64,000 nucleotides of DNA from Vibrio artabrorum (GCF_024347295.1 NZ_AP025458.1:2418001-2482000), one strand, 5' to 3'. Shown: positions 27,907-38,069, numbered from the stretch's first letter. Made by a program: numbers and translations. The notes: generated from the sequence alone by a model not told the origin.

Positions 27907-29868
27907 ATGAATTATCGCATCGACTTTGCTGTTCTTTCTGAACAAAAGAATAACTGCCGACTTGGCCTTACCGTACATAACTTAAGTGACTTCGACGTAA
28001 AAGATTGGTCACTGCATTTTGCCTTTGACCGATTCATCCTTCCTGAAAGTTTATCGCAAGGTGAGCTGACTCAAGTTGGCAGCTATTGCTCATTCAAACC
28101 GAGTTCGCTCGTATTAATGGCCAATAACCATTACTACTTTGAATTCAGTATTCAAAGCGCCCCATTCCGCTTCTATTCGGATGGTCTAAATGATGCCTTT
28201 ATTCAATCTCATCACCAAGGAGAAACATCGGTACTGCCCGTTGCTATATCACCGATTGTTTTGGCTTCACCCTACCGTGAACGCAACCAAATTCCTGAAG
28301 TCAATGCCGCTCAAGTGGCGTTAATTCCTCAACCCAATCAGATCGAACTTCAACCCGGTAACTTCACGCTAACTGGCGAATGTAAGATTGACGCTCAATC
28401 TCATCTTGCTGATAAGGCGGTCTGTTGGCTACAACAAGAGTTACTTTCTGCTTTTGAACTGTCTCTTTCGAATGCGCTTTCAAAAGACGAAAGTGGCGAC
28501 ATTCTATTTCGCAGCAATCCGACGTTAGACGAAGCCCATTATAAGCTCGCCATCAATGCACAGCAGATCATACTTGAATCCGGTAGTCAGTCTGGCTTTA
28601 CGCATGCCGTAGCCAGTCTAATTCAATTAGTTCAACCGCTGGGTATCAAGCGCTTCGCCATTCCATGTTGCAAAATCATCGATCAACCTCGTTTTCAGTA
28701 TCGCGGCATGATGTTGGACTGCGCTCGTCACTTCCACTCCGTGGAACAAGTGAAGCGGTTAATCAACCAACTGGCACACTATAAGTTCAACGTATTTCAT
28801 TGGCACCTCACTGATGATGAAGGTTGGAGGATTGAGATCAAGAGCCTGCCTCAGCTAACAGAAATTGGCGCTTGGCGCGGCCCTGATCATGTATTAGAGC
28901 CTCAATATACTCACATTGCAGATAACTATGGTGGCTTTTACACACAGCAGCAGATTCGTGACGTCATTGAATACGCAGAACAACGCAGTATCACCGTGAT
29001 CCCTGAAATTGATATCCCAGGTCACTGCCGCGCCGCGATCAAATCACTGCCTGATATGCTGGTAGAGCAAGCAGACACCACACACTACAAAAGCATTCAG
29101 CACTACAACGACAACGTACTAAATCCGGGGTTACCGGGCACTTACCAATTCCTAGATGCCGTTATTGAAGAAGTCGCAGCGCTTTTTCCTAGCGAATTAA
29201 TTCACATGGGTGCAGACGAAGTCCCCCTCGGCGTGTGGAGCAACAGCCCTGCCGCTCAAGCTCTAATGAAAGAGCATCAATATCAAGACAGCAAAGACTT
29301 ACAAGGTCACCTATTTCGTTATGCCGAGAACAAACTCAAGCAACTGGGCAAGCGTATGGTTGGCTGGGAAGAGGCGCAACACGGCGACAAGGTGAGCAAA
29401 GAGACCATCATCTATTCTTGGCTCAGTGAAGAGGCCGCTGTCAATTGCGCTCGCCAAGGCTTTGATGTGGTGCTGCAACCTGCGCAGTTTACTTATCTCG
29501 ACATGACCCAAGATTACGCACCGGAGGAGCCGGGGGTCGATTGGGCAGCGGTTATCCCATTAGAACAAGCTTATACCTACGAAGCACTTGCTGAAATCTC
29601 CGACACCGACCCGATTCGTAAACGGATCCGCGGAATTCAGTGTGCTCTATGGTGTGAGATCATCACCAACCAAAAGCGTATGGATTACATGGTATTCCCA
29701 AGAATGAGCGCTTTAGCTGAAGGATGTTGGACACATAAAAACAACCGAAACTGGCGAGATTACCTATCTCGCCTAAAGGGGCATCTGCCATTACTCGACA
29801 GACTCAATGTCGAGTATCGCAACCCTTGGAAAACCCAAGAAAACAAAAACATAGCAGGCTCACATTGA
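27907..29868 (+). CDS. Beta-N-acetylhexosaminidase, GH20, cytoplasmic
   Basis: A 653-residue exo-acting enzyme that releases GlcNAc from oligomers. The N-terminal ~260 residues include a GH20b-type alpha/beta domain. The TIM barrel follows, with the catalytic pair D437-E438 in HMGADEVPLGVW and the upstream FHWHLTDDEGWR signature. There is no signal peptide, so it acts on imported oligomers. Twelve bases separate it from gspK. A gap of about 100 bases with nothing notable follows before the phosphorylase. Confidence 0.93.
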   Translation: MNYRIDFAVLSEQKNNCRLGLTVHNLSDFDVKDWSLHFAFDRFILPESLSQGELTQVGSYCSFKPSSLVLMANNHYYFEFSIQSAPFRFYSDGLNDAFIQSHHQGETSVLPVAISPIVLASPYRERNQIPEVNAAQVALIPQPNQIELQPGNFTLTGECKIDAQSHLADKAVCWLQQELLSAFELSLSNALSKDESGDILFRSNPTLDEAHYKLAINAQQIILESGSQSGFTHAVASLIQLVQPLGIKRFAIPCCKIIDQPRFQYRGMMLDCARHFHSVEQVKRLINQLAHYKFNVFHWHLTDDEGWRIEIKSLPQLTEIGAWRGPDHVLEPQYTHIADNYGGFYTQQQIRDVIEYAEQRSITVIPEIDIPGHCRAAIKSLPDMLVEQADTTHYKSIQHYNDNVLNPGLPGTYQFLDAVIEEVAALFPSELIHMGADEVPLGVWSNSPAAQALMKEHQYQDSKDLQGHLFRYAENKLKQLGKRMVGWEEAQHGDKVSKETIIYSWLSEEAAVNCARQGFDVVLQPAQFTYLDMTQDYAPEEPGVDWAAVIPLEQAYTYEALAEISDTDPIRKRIRGIQCALWCEIITNQKRMDYMVFPRMSALAEGCWTHKNNRNWRDYLSRLKGHLPLLDRLNVEYRNPWKTQENKNIAGSH

Positions 29869-29968
29869 GAGCTTGCTGACTCAAATTAAGATGCTCAGTC
29901 CGATAAGACTCAGCCTCACTATTTAAAAATTAGCTGCATAGAGGCAGTTTGTTAAAAAGGAAATGACA

Positions 29969-32374
29969 ATGAAATACGGCTATTTCGATAACGACAATCG
30001 CGAATACGTCATCACTCGCCCTGACGTACCAGCACCTTGGACCAACTACCTAGGTACTGAAAAGTTTTGTACCGTGATTTCGCACAATGCGGGCGGTTAC
30101 TCGTTCTACAATTCTCCGGAATACAACCGTGTTACTAAATTCCGTCCAAACGGCACTTTCGACCGTCCAGGGCACTATGTTTACCTACGTGATGATGAAA
30201 CGGGGGATTACTGGTCTATCTCTTGGCAGCCAGTGGCAAAAAGCCTAGATGACGCGAACTACGAAGTCCGTCATGGTCTGTCATACTCAAAATTCAAATG
30301 TGAGTACAGCGGCATTACCGCAACCAAAACCCTATTCGTACCTAAGGGCGAAGATGCCGAAGTTTGGGATGTGGTACTGAAGAACAACACAGACAAGCCA
30401 AGAACCATCAGTACCTTCTCGTTTGTTGAGTTCTCTTTCAGTCACATTCAATCAGACAACCAAAACCATCAGATGTCTTTGTACTCTGCCGGCACGTCTT
30501 ACCAAGAAGGCGTTCTGGAGTACGACCTGTACTACAACACTAACGACTTTGAAGGCTTCTACTACCTAGCTTCAACTTTCTCACCAGACAGCTACGATGG
30601 CCAACGTGACAACTTCCTTGGCATGTACCGTGATGAAGCAAACCCGATTGCGGTCGAAAACGGTAAGTGTTCTAACAGCGCGCAAACTTGTTACAACCAC
30701 TGTGGTTCTCTGCACAAGCAATTTACAATTCAACCCGGTGAAGAAGTTCGCTTTGCGTATGTACTCGGTATCGGTAAAGGCAACGGTGAACGCCTACGTG
30801 AGAAATACCAAGACACAGCCAACGTAGATGCTGCTTTCCAAGGCATCAAAGATCACTGGGACGAGCGTTGCAACAAATTCCAAGTTAAGTCGCCAAACGA
30901 AGGCTTAGACACCATGATCAACACGTGGACGCTATACCAAGCGGAAACTTGTGTGGTGTGGTCACGCTTTGCATCCTTCATCGAAGTGGGTGGCCGTACT
31001 GGCCTTGGTTACCGTGATACGGCGCAAGATGCTATCTCAGTGCCTCATGCCAACCCACAAATGACCAAGAAACGCATTATTGACCTGATTCGTGGCCAAG
31101 TGAAAGCGGGCTACGGTTTGCACTTATTCGATCCAGATTGGTTTGATCCGGAGAAAGCTGACGTTGAACCTTCCAAATCGCCAACGGTTGTTCCAACACC
31201 ATCCGATGACGACAAGATCCACGGCATTGAAGACACCTGTTCTGATGATCACCTATGGATCGTTCCAACCATCATCAAGTACGTAATGGAAACCGGTGAA
31301 CACGATTTCTTTGATGACATGATTCCATACGCAGATGGGGGCGAAGCAACGGTTTATGATCACATGAAAGCAGCATTAGACTTCTCTGCTGAATACGTGG
31401 GTCAAACCGGTATCTGTAAAGGCCTTCGTGCTGACTGGAATGACTGTTTGAACCTAGGTGGCGGTGAATCTTCAATGGTTTCATTCCTACACTTCTGGGC
31501 GCTACAAGAATTCCTAGATCTTGCTAAGTTCCGCAATAACGATGCTGACGTTGCTAAATACACAGAAATGGCAGCGAATGTTCGCGAAGCGTGTGAAACC
31601 CACCTTTGGGATGACGAGGGTGGCTGGTACATCCGTGGTCTGACTAAAAATGGCGACAAAATTGGCACCGCACAACAAGCTGAAGGCCGAGTTCACCTTG
31701 AATCAAACACGTTAGCTGTTCTCTCTGGTGCAGTTTCTCAAGAACGCGGCGAGAAAGCGATGGACGCCGTTGATGAGAATCTTTTCTCTGAATACGGCCT
31801 ACATCTAAATTCTCCATCGTTTGCAACACCAAACGATGATATCGGCTTCGTCACTCGCGTTTACCAAGGTGTTAAAGAGAACGGTGCAATCTTCTCTCAC
31901 CCGAACCCATGGGCTTGGGTAGCCGAGGCAAAACTTGGCCGTGGTGACCGTGCGATGAAGTTCTACGATGCCCTGAACCCGTACAACCAAAACGACATGA
32001 TTGAAACGCGCTACGCAGAACCATACTCCTACGTGCAATTCATCATGGGTAAAGATCACCAAGACCATGGCCGTGCAAACCACCCTTGGTTAACGGGCAC
32101 CTCTGGTTGGGCTTACTTCGCGGTAACCAACTTCATTCTTGGTGTTCGTACCGGCTTTGAAGGCTTAACGGTTGATCCTTGTATCCCGACGAATTGGCCC
32201 GAATTCGAGGTTACTCGTCAATGGCGTGGCGCGACTTACAACATCACAGTGCAAAACCCGAATGCAGTCAGTAAAGGGGTCGCTTCGATCACTATCAATG
32301 GTGAGTCAGTTGAAGGCGTAATCCCAGTACAAGCAGAAGGCAGCGTCAACGATATTGTCGTTGTTCTAGGCTAG
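29969..32374 (+). CDS. chbP: N,N'-diacetylchitobiose phosphorylase, GH94
   Basis: An 801-residue cytoplasmic phosphorylase that splits (GlcNAc)2 with inorganic phosphate into GlcNAc-1-P and GlcNAc, saving one ATP. I start at ATG 29969 rather than 29963: AAAGG is then 8 bases upstream, and the length equals the characterised V. proteolyticus enzyme. With that numbering the catalytic acid falls at D492 in RADWNDCLNLGG, the position known in that enzyme. The next gene isomerises its GlcNAc-1-P product. Confidence 0.95.
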   Translation: MKYGYFDNDNREYVITRPDVPAPWTNYLGTEKFCTVISHNAGGYSFYNSPEYNRVTKFRPNGTFDRPGHYVYLRDDETGDYWSISWQPVAKSLDDANYEVRHGLSYSKFKCEYSGITATKTLFVPKGEDAEVWDVVLKNNTDKPRTISTFSFVEFSFSHIQSDNQNHQMSLYSAGTSYQEGVLEYDLYYNTNDFEGFYYLASTFSPDSYDGQRDNFLGMYRDEANPIAVENGKCSNSAQTCYNHCGSLHKQFTIQPGEEVRFAYVLGIGKGNGERLREKYQDTANVDAAFQGIKDHWDERCNKFQVKSPNEGLDTMINTWTLYQAETCVVWSRFASFIEVGGRTGLGYRDTAQDAISVPHANPQMTKKRIIDLIRGQVKAGYGLHLFDPDWFDPEKADVEPSKSPTVVPTPSDDDKIHGIEDTCSDDHLWIVPTIIKYVMETGEHDFFDDMIPYADGGEATVYDHMKAALDFSAEYVGQTGICKGLRADWNDCLNLGGGESSMVSFLHFWALQEFLDLAKFRNNDADVAKYTEMAANVREACETHLWDDEGGWYIRGLTKNGDKIGTAQQAEGRVHLESNTLAVLSGAVSQERGEKAMDAVDENLFSEYGLHLNSPSFATPNDDIGFVTRVYQGVKENGAIFSHPNPWAWVAEAKLGRGDRAMKFYDALNPYNQNDMIETRYAEPYSYVQFIMGKDHQDHGRANHPWLTGTSGWAYFAVTNFILGVRTGFEGLTVDPCIPTNWPEFEVTRQWRGATYNITVQNPNAVSKGVASITINGESVEGVIPVQAEGSVNDIVVVLG

Positions 32375-32397
32375 TCTCGCAATTTAACGAACCGCTC

Positions 32398-32427
32398 CTG
32401 TCTCAAGCACAAATCAGCTTGAGACAG
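32398..32427 (+). other. Intercistronic hairpin between chbP and the phosphohexomutase gene
   Basis: CTGTCTCAAGC and GCTTGAGACAG form a perfect 11-bp stem with an 8-base loop. No T tract follows and the next start codon is 21 bases on, so RNA stabilisation or processing is likelier than termination. Confidence 0.6.
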
Positions 32428-32448
32428 TGAGACTAAAAGGATTTTCTC

Positions 32449-33861
32449 ATGATTAAATTTGGTACAGGTGGTTGGCGCGCTTTCATTGGTGAAGAGTTCA
32501 CCAGAGAAAACGTTCGCTTGGTAGCACAGGCGCTTGCTAACATTATTAACAACGAAGATGCAGCAAAAAATGGCTTCGTCATCGGTTACGACCGCCGCTT
32601 CCTTTCCGATAAAGCCGCATGTTGGTTTGCTGAAGTATTGGCAGCTAATAACATCAAAGTCAGCTTTATAGACAAATTCGTTCCAACGCCTATTGTGATG
32701 TTCCAAGCAAAAGAGATGGGATGCACCTACTCAGCGTGTATCACCGCTTCTCACAACCCAGCAGACTACAATGGCATCAAGGTGTTCATTGAAGGTGGGC
32801 GCGATGCCGATGAGATCATCACAGAGAAGATCGAACAGCAAATCGCAACACTGACCAGCGAAGACGTTATCCGCGTTGACTTCGAACAAGCATTACATGA
32901 CAAAGAAATCGAGATCATCAACCCGATGAATGACTTTGTTGATTCAATCATCAACTTCATCGATATCGAGTCGATCAAGCAAGCTAACCTACGTGTACTG
33001 ATTGATCCAATGTTTGGCGTGGCAAAAAATGCTCTGCAAACAGTACTGATTAACGGTCGCTGTGATGTCGACGTGATCAACGATGGCAAAAACCCAGATT
33101 TTGGTGGCTTGATGCCATCACCAAATGCCGCAACGCTCTATCGCTTGAAGCACTTAGTTGCTGCAGAGGGCTATGACATTGGCATTGGTACCGATGGTGA
33201 TGCTGACCGCTTAGGCATCATCGATGAAAAAGGTCACTTTATTCACCCTAACGAAGTGCTACTCCTGCTTTACTACTACTTACTGGAATACAAAGGCTGG
33301 AAAGGGTCTGTCGTTCGTAATATCGCAACCACACACCTACTCGACAAAATAGCAGAGGATCATGGCGAAAAAAGCTTTGAGGTTCCTGTAGGCTTTAAGC
33401 ATATCAGCTCGCAAATGGAAGCCGATGACTCATTAATTGGCGGTGAGAGTTCGGGTGGCTTAACCATTCGTGGTCACATCAAAGGTAAAGATGGTGTATT
33501 CGCTTCAAGCTTACTGGTTGAGATGATCAGTGTGACAGGTAAAAAGTTGTCTGAGTTACTGAATGAAATCTATTCTAAATACGGCTATGCCTATACCGCT
33601 GAGGGAGATTGCAAGTTCAAGCCTTCAGAGAAAGAAGCGCTCTACACGAAAATCTACGTAGAGAAACAACTGCCTGAATTTGAATACGACATTGAAAAAG
33701 TCAGCTATGAAGATGGGGCTAAGGTGTACTTCAAGAATGGCGGCTGGGTCATTGCTCGCTTCTCAGGAACAGAGCCATTATTACGAATCTTCGCAGAAAT
33801 GAAAGACAAAGACACCGCAGAACATGTTCTTCAAACAGTGAAAGACTTCCTCTCTCTATAG
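32449..33861 (+). CDS. Alpha-D-phosphohexomutase (probable GlcNAc-1-P/GlcNAc-6-P mutase)
   Basis: A 470-residue member of the phosphoglucomutase/phosphomannomutase superfamily with four domains. The catalytic phosphoserine is S101 in TASHNPADYNG, the Mg2+ loop is D249-G-D-A-D-R254, the sugar loop is GGESSGG, and the phosphate-binding loop is RFSGTEPLLR near the C-terminus. The database label would be phosphomannomutase, but the position after chbP makes GlcNAc-1-P the natural substrate, feeding the GlcNAc-6-P pathway. It is the last gene of the chitin block. Confidence 0.9.
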   Translation: MIKFGTGGWRAFIGEEFTRENVRLVAQALANIINNEDAAKNGFVIGYDRRFLSDKAACWFAEVLAANNIKVSFIDKFVPTPIVMFQAKEMGCTYSACITASHNPADYNGIKVFIEGGRDADEIITEKIEQQIATLTSEDVIRVDFEQALHDKEIEIINPMNDFVDSIINFIDIESIKQANLRVLIDPMFGVAKNALQTVLINGRCDVDVINDGKNPDFGGLMPSPNAATLYRLKHLVAAEGYDIGIGTDGDADRLGIIDEKGHFIHPNEVLLLLYYYLLEYKGWKGSVVRNIATTHLLDKIAEDHGEKSFEVPVGFKHISSQMEADDSLIGGESSGGLTIRGHIKGKDGVFASSLLVEMISVTGKKLSELLNEIYSKYGYAYTAEGDCKFKPSEKEALYTKIYVEKQLPEFEYDIEKVSYEDGAKVYFKNGGWVIARFSGTEPLLRIFAEMKDKDTAEHVLQTVKDFLSL

Positions 33862-33969
33862 GCTTATAGAGTGAGCAGTTTTGTATAAGGCTTAACAAAC
33901 CACTGCCTTGTTAAAGCCTATAGATGAAGAACGCTTGCCCAGTACTTGATTAAAGTACTGGGCTTTTTT
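33854..33969 (+). terminator. Terminator region of the chitin operon
   Basis: The strong terminator is GCCCAGTACTT/AAGTACTGGGC (33937-33963) followed by six T. Before it, CTCTATA/TATAGAG (33854-33871, overlapping the stop codon) and a GGCTTAACAA / TTGTTAAAGCC stem form further hairpins; the first can also pair over distance with AAGCCTATAG near 33920, giving mutually exclusive folds. Confidence 0.85.
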
Positions 33970-33987
33970 AGACCGGACGAACGGCGG

Positions 33988-35016
33988 TTAAAACGCCAAT
34001 ACGCCTTTAGTATCCACTTTTACAGTGACTGGCATGCCCACTTCAAGCGCTTCTGAAGAGGTCGCTAATAATTTTTGACCATGCGCTTCAATCACATAAC
34101 GACAGTGATCACCCATAAATTGTTGCTCTGATACAGACAGGTTGCTATCCACATCATGAGTGGCAACGATATGTTGAGGTCTTAACAACAACGCACATTC
34201 CGCGCCCACTTCAATCTCAGTTTGTGCTTTCGCTTCAATCACACCTAAGCTGGTTTCAAATTCACTGTCTGAAATACGTTGTGCCTTGAGATAACTGCCG
34301 CCACCTAAGAAATCAGCAACAAACTGACTTGATGGATGGAAATACAGATCAGATGCTGAACCATACTGTTCAATCACACCATGATTCATCACTGCCATTT
34401 TATCCGCAAAAGCGAACGCTTCTTCACGGCTGTGTGTCACAAAAATAGCCGTCACACCCTGCTTCTTAAATATCTTACGGATCTGAGAAATCAACTCATG
34501 ACGAACTTGAGTATCAATGTTAGAGAACGGTTCATCCAATAGCAGTAAGTCTGGTTTGTAAGCCAAAGAGCGAGCAATCGCAACACGTTGTTGCTGACCA
34601 CCAGAAATTTGGTGTGGGTAGCGGTCGCCGTACTCATCTAGGTGAACCAACTCCAACATCTCTTGAACCTTCTCTTTCTTTTGCTGTTCAGAAAGATCTT
34701 TTAAACCAAAACCCACATTCTGGTTTACCGTCAGATGCGGAAATAGGGCGTAATCTTGGAAAATCATACCAATATTGCGCTGCTCTGGCGGCAACCAATT
34801 ATCGCCATCATCAATGGTTTGACAGTTCAAACTCATTACACCACGACTCAATGGCAGTAAGCCGGCAATCGCCTTAAGTAAGGTCGTTTTTCCGCAGCCA
34901 CTCGCACCAAGCAGACAGACAATTTCACCATGCTCTACGTCTAACGAGAGCGCTTCCAAAATGGTTTGCGACTCATACTGACAAGTCAGATCTTTAATTG
35001 ATAATGCACAACTCAT
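33988..35016 (-). CDS. fbpC: Fe(III) ABC importer ATPase
   Basis: A 342-residue nucleotide-binding subunit. Walker A is GASGCGKTT (~residue 37), the signature is ISGGQQQRVAIARSL, Walker B is LLLLDEPFSNID, and the C-terminal ~110 residues form the TOBE/OB regulatory domain. It overlaps the end of the permease gene by one base, so translation is coupled. With fbpA and fbpB it forms a periplasmic-binding-protein-dependent ferric iron importer. The Fur box upstream of fbpA is the only iron control seen. Confidence 0.92.
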   Translation of the reverse strand: MSCALSIKDLTCQYESQTILEALSLDVEHGEIVCLLGASGCGKTTLLKAIAGLLPLSRGVMSLNCQTIDDGDNWLPPEQRNIGMIFQDYALFPHLTVNQNVGFGLKDLSEQQKKEKVQEMLELVHLDEYGDRYPHQISGGQQQRVAIARSLAYKPDLLLLDEPFSNIDTQVRHELISQIRKIFKKQGVTAIFVTHSREEAFAFADKMAVMNHGVIEQYGSASDLYFHPSSQFVADFLGGGSYLKAQRISDSEFETSLGVIEAKAQTEIEVGAECALLLRPQHIVATHDVDSNLSVSEQQFMGDHCRYVIEAHGQKLLATSSEALEVGMPVTVKVDTKGVLAF

Positions 35017-36641
35017 TAGTGTTTCTGCTCCAAGGAACGGTTGACGATGATCAGAGGAATTAACCCCACCAACACCAATAATACAGCAGGCATTGCCGCC
35101 AATTCTAAGTGCTCGTCTGAGGCATAGTTATAAACGTACGTTGCCAATGTTTCGAAATTAAAAGGGCGCAGCAGCAAGGCCGCATTCAACTCTTTCATTG
35201 ATTCGATAAACACCAGTAAGCCAGCGATCAATGCGCCACGTTTAATCAAAGGTAAATGAACACGGCGTAACATCTGATTGGTATTGCAACCCATGGTTTT
35301 AGAAGCCATATCCAATGAAGGGGAGACTTTACTCAAGCTACTTTCAATACTGCCAATTGCAACCGCAGAAAAACGCACCACCATGGCAAAAATAAGCGCA
35401 AACATAGAACCAGAGAAGATCAAACCAGGTCGCCCCCACTCCATCACTTTCGCAATATCGTTGACCAAGTGATCCATGAACAAAACAGGTACCATCACAC
35501 CAATCGCTAACACGGTGCCCGGAACGGCATAGCCCATCGAAGCGAGACGCATATAAGCTTGATTTTTATTGCTCGGGCTAACGCGTTGATTGAAGTTAAC
35601 AATCATCGCGACAATCACACCAATAATCGCAGCAACCACCGAAACATAAAGGCTGTTAACCGCATACTCTCTGAACTCAGGGGTCCAGCTTTGAGCAAAA
35701 TATTTGTAGGCATAAATAATAAGTTGGCCAAGAGGGAACAAGAATGCAACGCAAACTAATCCCCAGCACCACAATAGTGCCAGCCATTTTTTCCAACCAG
35801 AAAGGTCATAACGAAAATCTTCGCGGCTGCTGAATTGATTCTGGAATAGCTTCTGCTTACGGCGACTGTATCGTTCTGAGCTCAACAGTAGGATCACGAT
35901 AACCAACATGATTGCCGATATTTTCGCTGCTGCCGTTAAGCTTGAGTAGCCTAGCCAAGTATCATAAACCGCCGTCGTTAACGTATTGACCGCAAAGTAA
36001 CTCACGGTACCAAAGTCACCGATGGTTTCCATCGCAACGAGCGATAAACCGACCGCAATTGACGGACGAACAAGTGGTAAGGAGATACGACGAAAGCTTT
36101 CCCAAGGTGAGCATTTTAGCAAACGAGCGGATTGCAATAAGGAGACGTTTTGCTCCATAAATGCCGCACGGCACAACAAATAAACATAAGGATAGAGAAC
36201 GAGAGACAGAACAATAATAGCGCCGGATAAGGTTCTAATATCCGGGAACCAATACTCACCAGGTCCCCACCCAGTAAGATCTCGCAGTAAAACCTGAACC
36301 GGGCCGGCAAAGTCGAACCAGTCGGTAAAGATATACCCAACAATATAGCCTGGCATTGCTAATGGCAGGACGAGTGCCCACTGCAAAACACGCTCTCCTG
36401 GAATACGACACATTGCCATAACCCAAGCCGACGGAATGCCAAAAATTAAAGACAGGGACATGGTTCCCATCACTAAAATCACCGTATTGTAAGCATAGGT
36501 GGGCATCACCGTGGACATGAGATGAGAAAATAACTCATCGGTTTCGCCAACAGCCGTCGTAAAAATCGCTAAGATCGGTAAAACCAGTAGCACAGCGATT
36601 AAGCCGCTACTGGTGTTCCATAAATAATTCTTTTCTTTCAT
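35016..36641 (-). CDS. fbpB: Fe(III) ABC importer permease (fused double-domain)
   Basis: A 541-residue membrane protein with about twelve helices, formed by two tandem six-helix permease domains (~1-260 and ~285-541), as usual for FbpB/SfuB proteins. Each half has an EAA-type loop (for example SARLLKCSPWESFRRISLPLVRP). It lies 246 bases downstream of fbpA, separated by a terminator-like hairpin, and overlaps fbpC by one base. Confidence 0.92.
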   Translation of the reverse strand: MKEKNYLWNTSSGLIAVLLVLPILAIFTTAVGETDELFSHLMSTVMPTYAYNTVILVMGTMSLSLIFGIPSAWVMAMCRIPGERVLQWALVLPLAMPGYIVGYIFTDWFDFAGPVQVLLRDLTGWGPGEYWFPDIRTLSGAIIVLSLVLYPYVYLLCRAAFMEQNVSLLQSARLLKCSPWESFRRISLPLVRPSIAVGLSLVAMETIGDFGTVSYFAVNTLTTAVYDTWLGYSSLTAAAKISAIMLVIVILLLSSERYSRRKQKLFQNQFSSREDFRYDLSGWKKWLALLWCWGLVCVAFLFPLGQLIIYAYKYFAQSWTPEFREYAVNSLYVSVVAAIIGVIVAMIVNFNQRVSPSNKNQAYMRLASMGYAVPGTVLAIGVMVPVLFMDHLVNDIAKVMEWGRPGLIFSGSMFALIFAMVVRFSAVAIGSIESSLSKVSPSLDMASKTMGCNTNQMLRRVHLPLIKRGALIAGLLVFIESMKELNAALLLRPFNFETLATYVYNYASDEHLELAAMPAVLLVLVGLIPLIIVNRSLEQKH

Positions 36642-36813
36642 CGCTTAACTACAACGAGGCTTAATGAAATACATATGCATTTGCAAATACATCTCATATC
36701 CTTTTAATGGTGGGGTTATTTATACCCATATACGGTAATGACTTCAAGGTGAGATGTTCATAACTGAAAGGATCAGCAGAGAGCTTTGTATCAAAAAGTG
36801 ATTTCCAAAAAAC

Positions 36814-36854
36814 AAACCACCCCAAGTGGCCAAAAAGTGACGACTTGAGGTGGT
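36814..36854 (-). terminator. Leaky terminator between fbpA and fbpB
   Basis: ACCACCTCAAGT and ACTTGGGGTGGT (minus strand) form a 12-bp stem with one mismatch and a T-rich tail (TTTGTTTTTTGG). Placed just after fbpA, it should reduce permease relative to binding-protein synthesis. Confidence 0.75.
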
Positions 36855-36887
36855 ATTTTTATGTCGGCTGAAGCCTACATTAATAAA

Positions 36888-37901
36888 TTATAGATCGAAC
36901 TTAACTTCATCTAATAGCTTGATTGCCGCCGCGTGGTATTTTGCAATTTCATCCAGAGAAATAGTATCCGCTTTGAACTCACCCCATGAAGCAACAAGTT
37001 CAGAAGGTTTCACGTCTGCTTTCACTGGATATTCAAAGTTCACTTCGGCGTACATGCTTTGTGCTGTGTTGCCAGATAGGAATTCCATCAGCTTAACGGC
37101 ATTCTCTTTATTTGGAGAATATTTAGCCATTGCCATACCTGAGATGTTTACGTGAGTACCTGTCGTCTCTTGGTTAGGGAAGTTAATGTAAACAGAGTCA
37201 GCCCAAGCTTTTTGCTCTTTATCATTAATCATTTTACCTAAGTAGTAGCTGTTACCTAAAGCAACATCACACAGACCTTCTTTGATCGCTTTAACTTGCG
37301 CGCGGTCGTTACCTTGAGGCTTACGAGCCAGGTTAGCTTTGACACCTTCTAGCCATTCTTTTGTTTCAGCTTCACCTTTGTGAGCAATCATCGAAGATAC
37401 TAGAGATACATTGTATGGGTGCTTACCGCTACGAGTACAGATTTTACCTTTAAACTCAGGCTTCGTTAGATCTGCGTAAGTGAACTCTTCACCTAGACGA
37501 CCAACACGGTCACGTGAAGAATAAACGCTACGTGTACGCGTTGTTAGAGCGAACCACTCGTTATCTGTATCTTGGTATTGAGCAGGGATGTTCTTTTCAA
37601 GTACATCGCTCTCTACAGGTTGAACTAGACCTTGTTTTGTTAGCTCAGATAGACGGCTGATGTCTACCGTTAACACGACATCTGCTGGGCTGTATTCACC
37701 TTCTTGAGCTAACTTTTCTGCTAAACCTTTTTTAGCAAACTTAACGTTTACTTTAATGCCAGTCTCTTTTGTGAACTCCTTAAACATAGGCTCAACGAGG
37801 AAAGGTTGACGGTAAGAGTATACATTCACTTCTTCCGCTGCCATGGCTGTCGGAGCAATGACACTGCACGCTAGAGCTGAAAGAGTTAGCAGTTTTTTCA
37901 T
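36888..37901 (-). CDS. fbpA: Periplasmic Fe(III)-binding protein of the ABC importer
   Basis: A 337-residue ferric-iron solute-binding protein. Residues 1-21 form a signal peptide ending AMAAEE. NVYSYRQPFLVEPMFKEF at the mature N-terminus is typical of FbpA proteins, and a Tyr-Tyr pair (GNSYYLGKM) matches the iron-coordinating tyrosines of the family. I start at ATG 37901, because the upstream 36 codons to 38009 run through the promoter and Fur box. It is first in the fbpABC unit. Confidence 0.93.
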   Translation of the reverse strand: MKKLLTLSALACSVIAPTAMAAEEVNVYSYRQPFLVEPMFKEFTKETGIKVNVKFAKKGLAEKLAQEGEYSPADVVLTVDISRLSELTKQGLVQPVESDVLEKNIPAQYQDTDNEWFALTTRTRSVYSSRDRVGRLGEEFTYADLTKPEFKGKICTRSGKHPYNVSLVSSMIAHKGEAETKEWLEGVKANLARKPQGNDRAQVKAIKEGLCDVALGNSYYLGKMINDKEQKAWADSVYINFPNQETTGTHVNISGMAMAKYSPNKENAVKLMEFLSGNTAQSMYAEVNFEYPVKADVKPSELVASWGEFKADTISLDEIAKYHAAAIKLLDEVKFDL

Positions 37902-37923
37902 GGTAAAATCCTTTATATCGAAA

Positions 37924-37974
37924 TGATAATGGGTATCAGTTGCGTTATTATATTCATCATGAATATATTTACAA
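37924..37974 (-). promoter_or_regulatory. fbpA promoter with Fur box
   Basis: On the minus strand TTGTAA (37969-37974) and TATAAT (37947-37952) are spaced 16 bases. The sequence TGATAAT-G-GGTATCA (plus strand, 37924-37938) fits the 7-1-7 Fur box with two mismatches in one arm and lies just downstream of the -10, so iron-loaded Fur would block transcription. Confidence 0.75.
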
Positions 37975-38069
37975 TGACGACCAACAAAAAATAAATCGAC
38001 TTCAGCCATTAAAACGCCTTACTTTTGTAACAAAGCATTTCGAAACAAACACCTCATCATTTACCTCAA

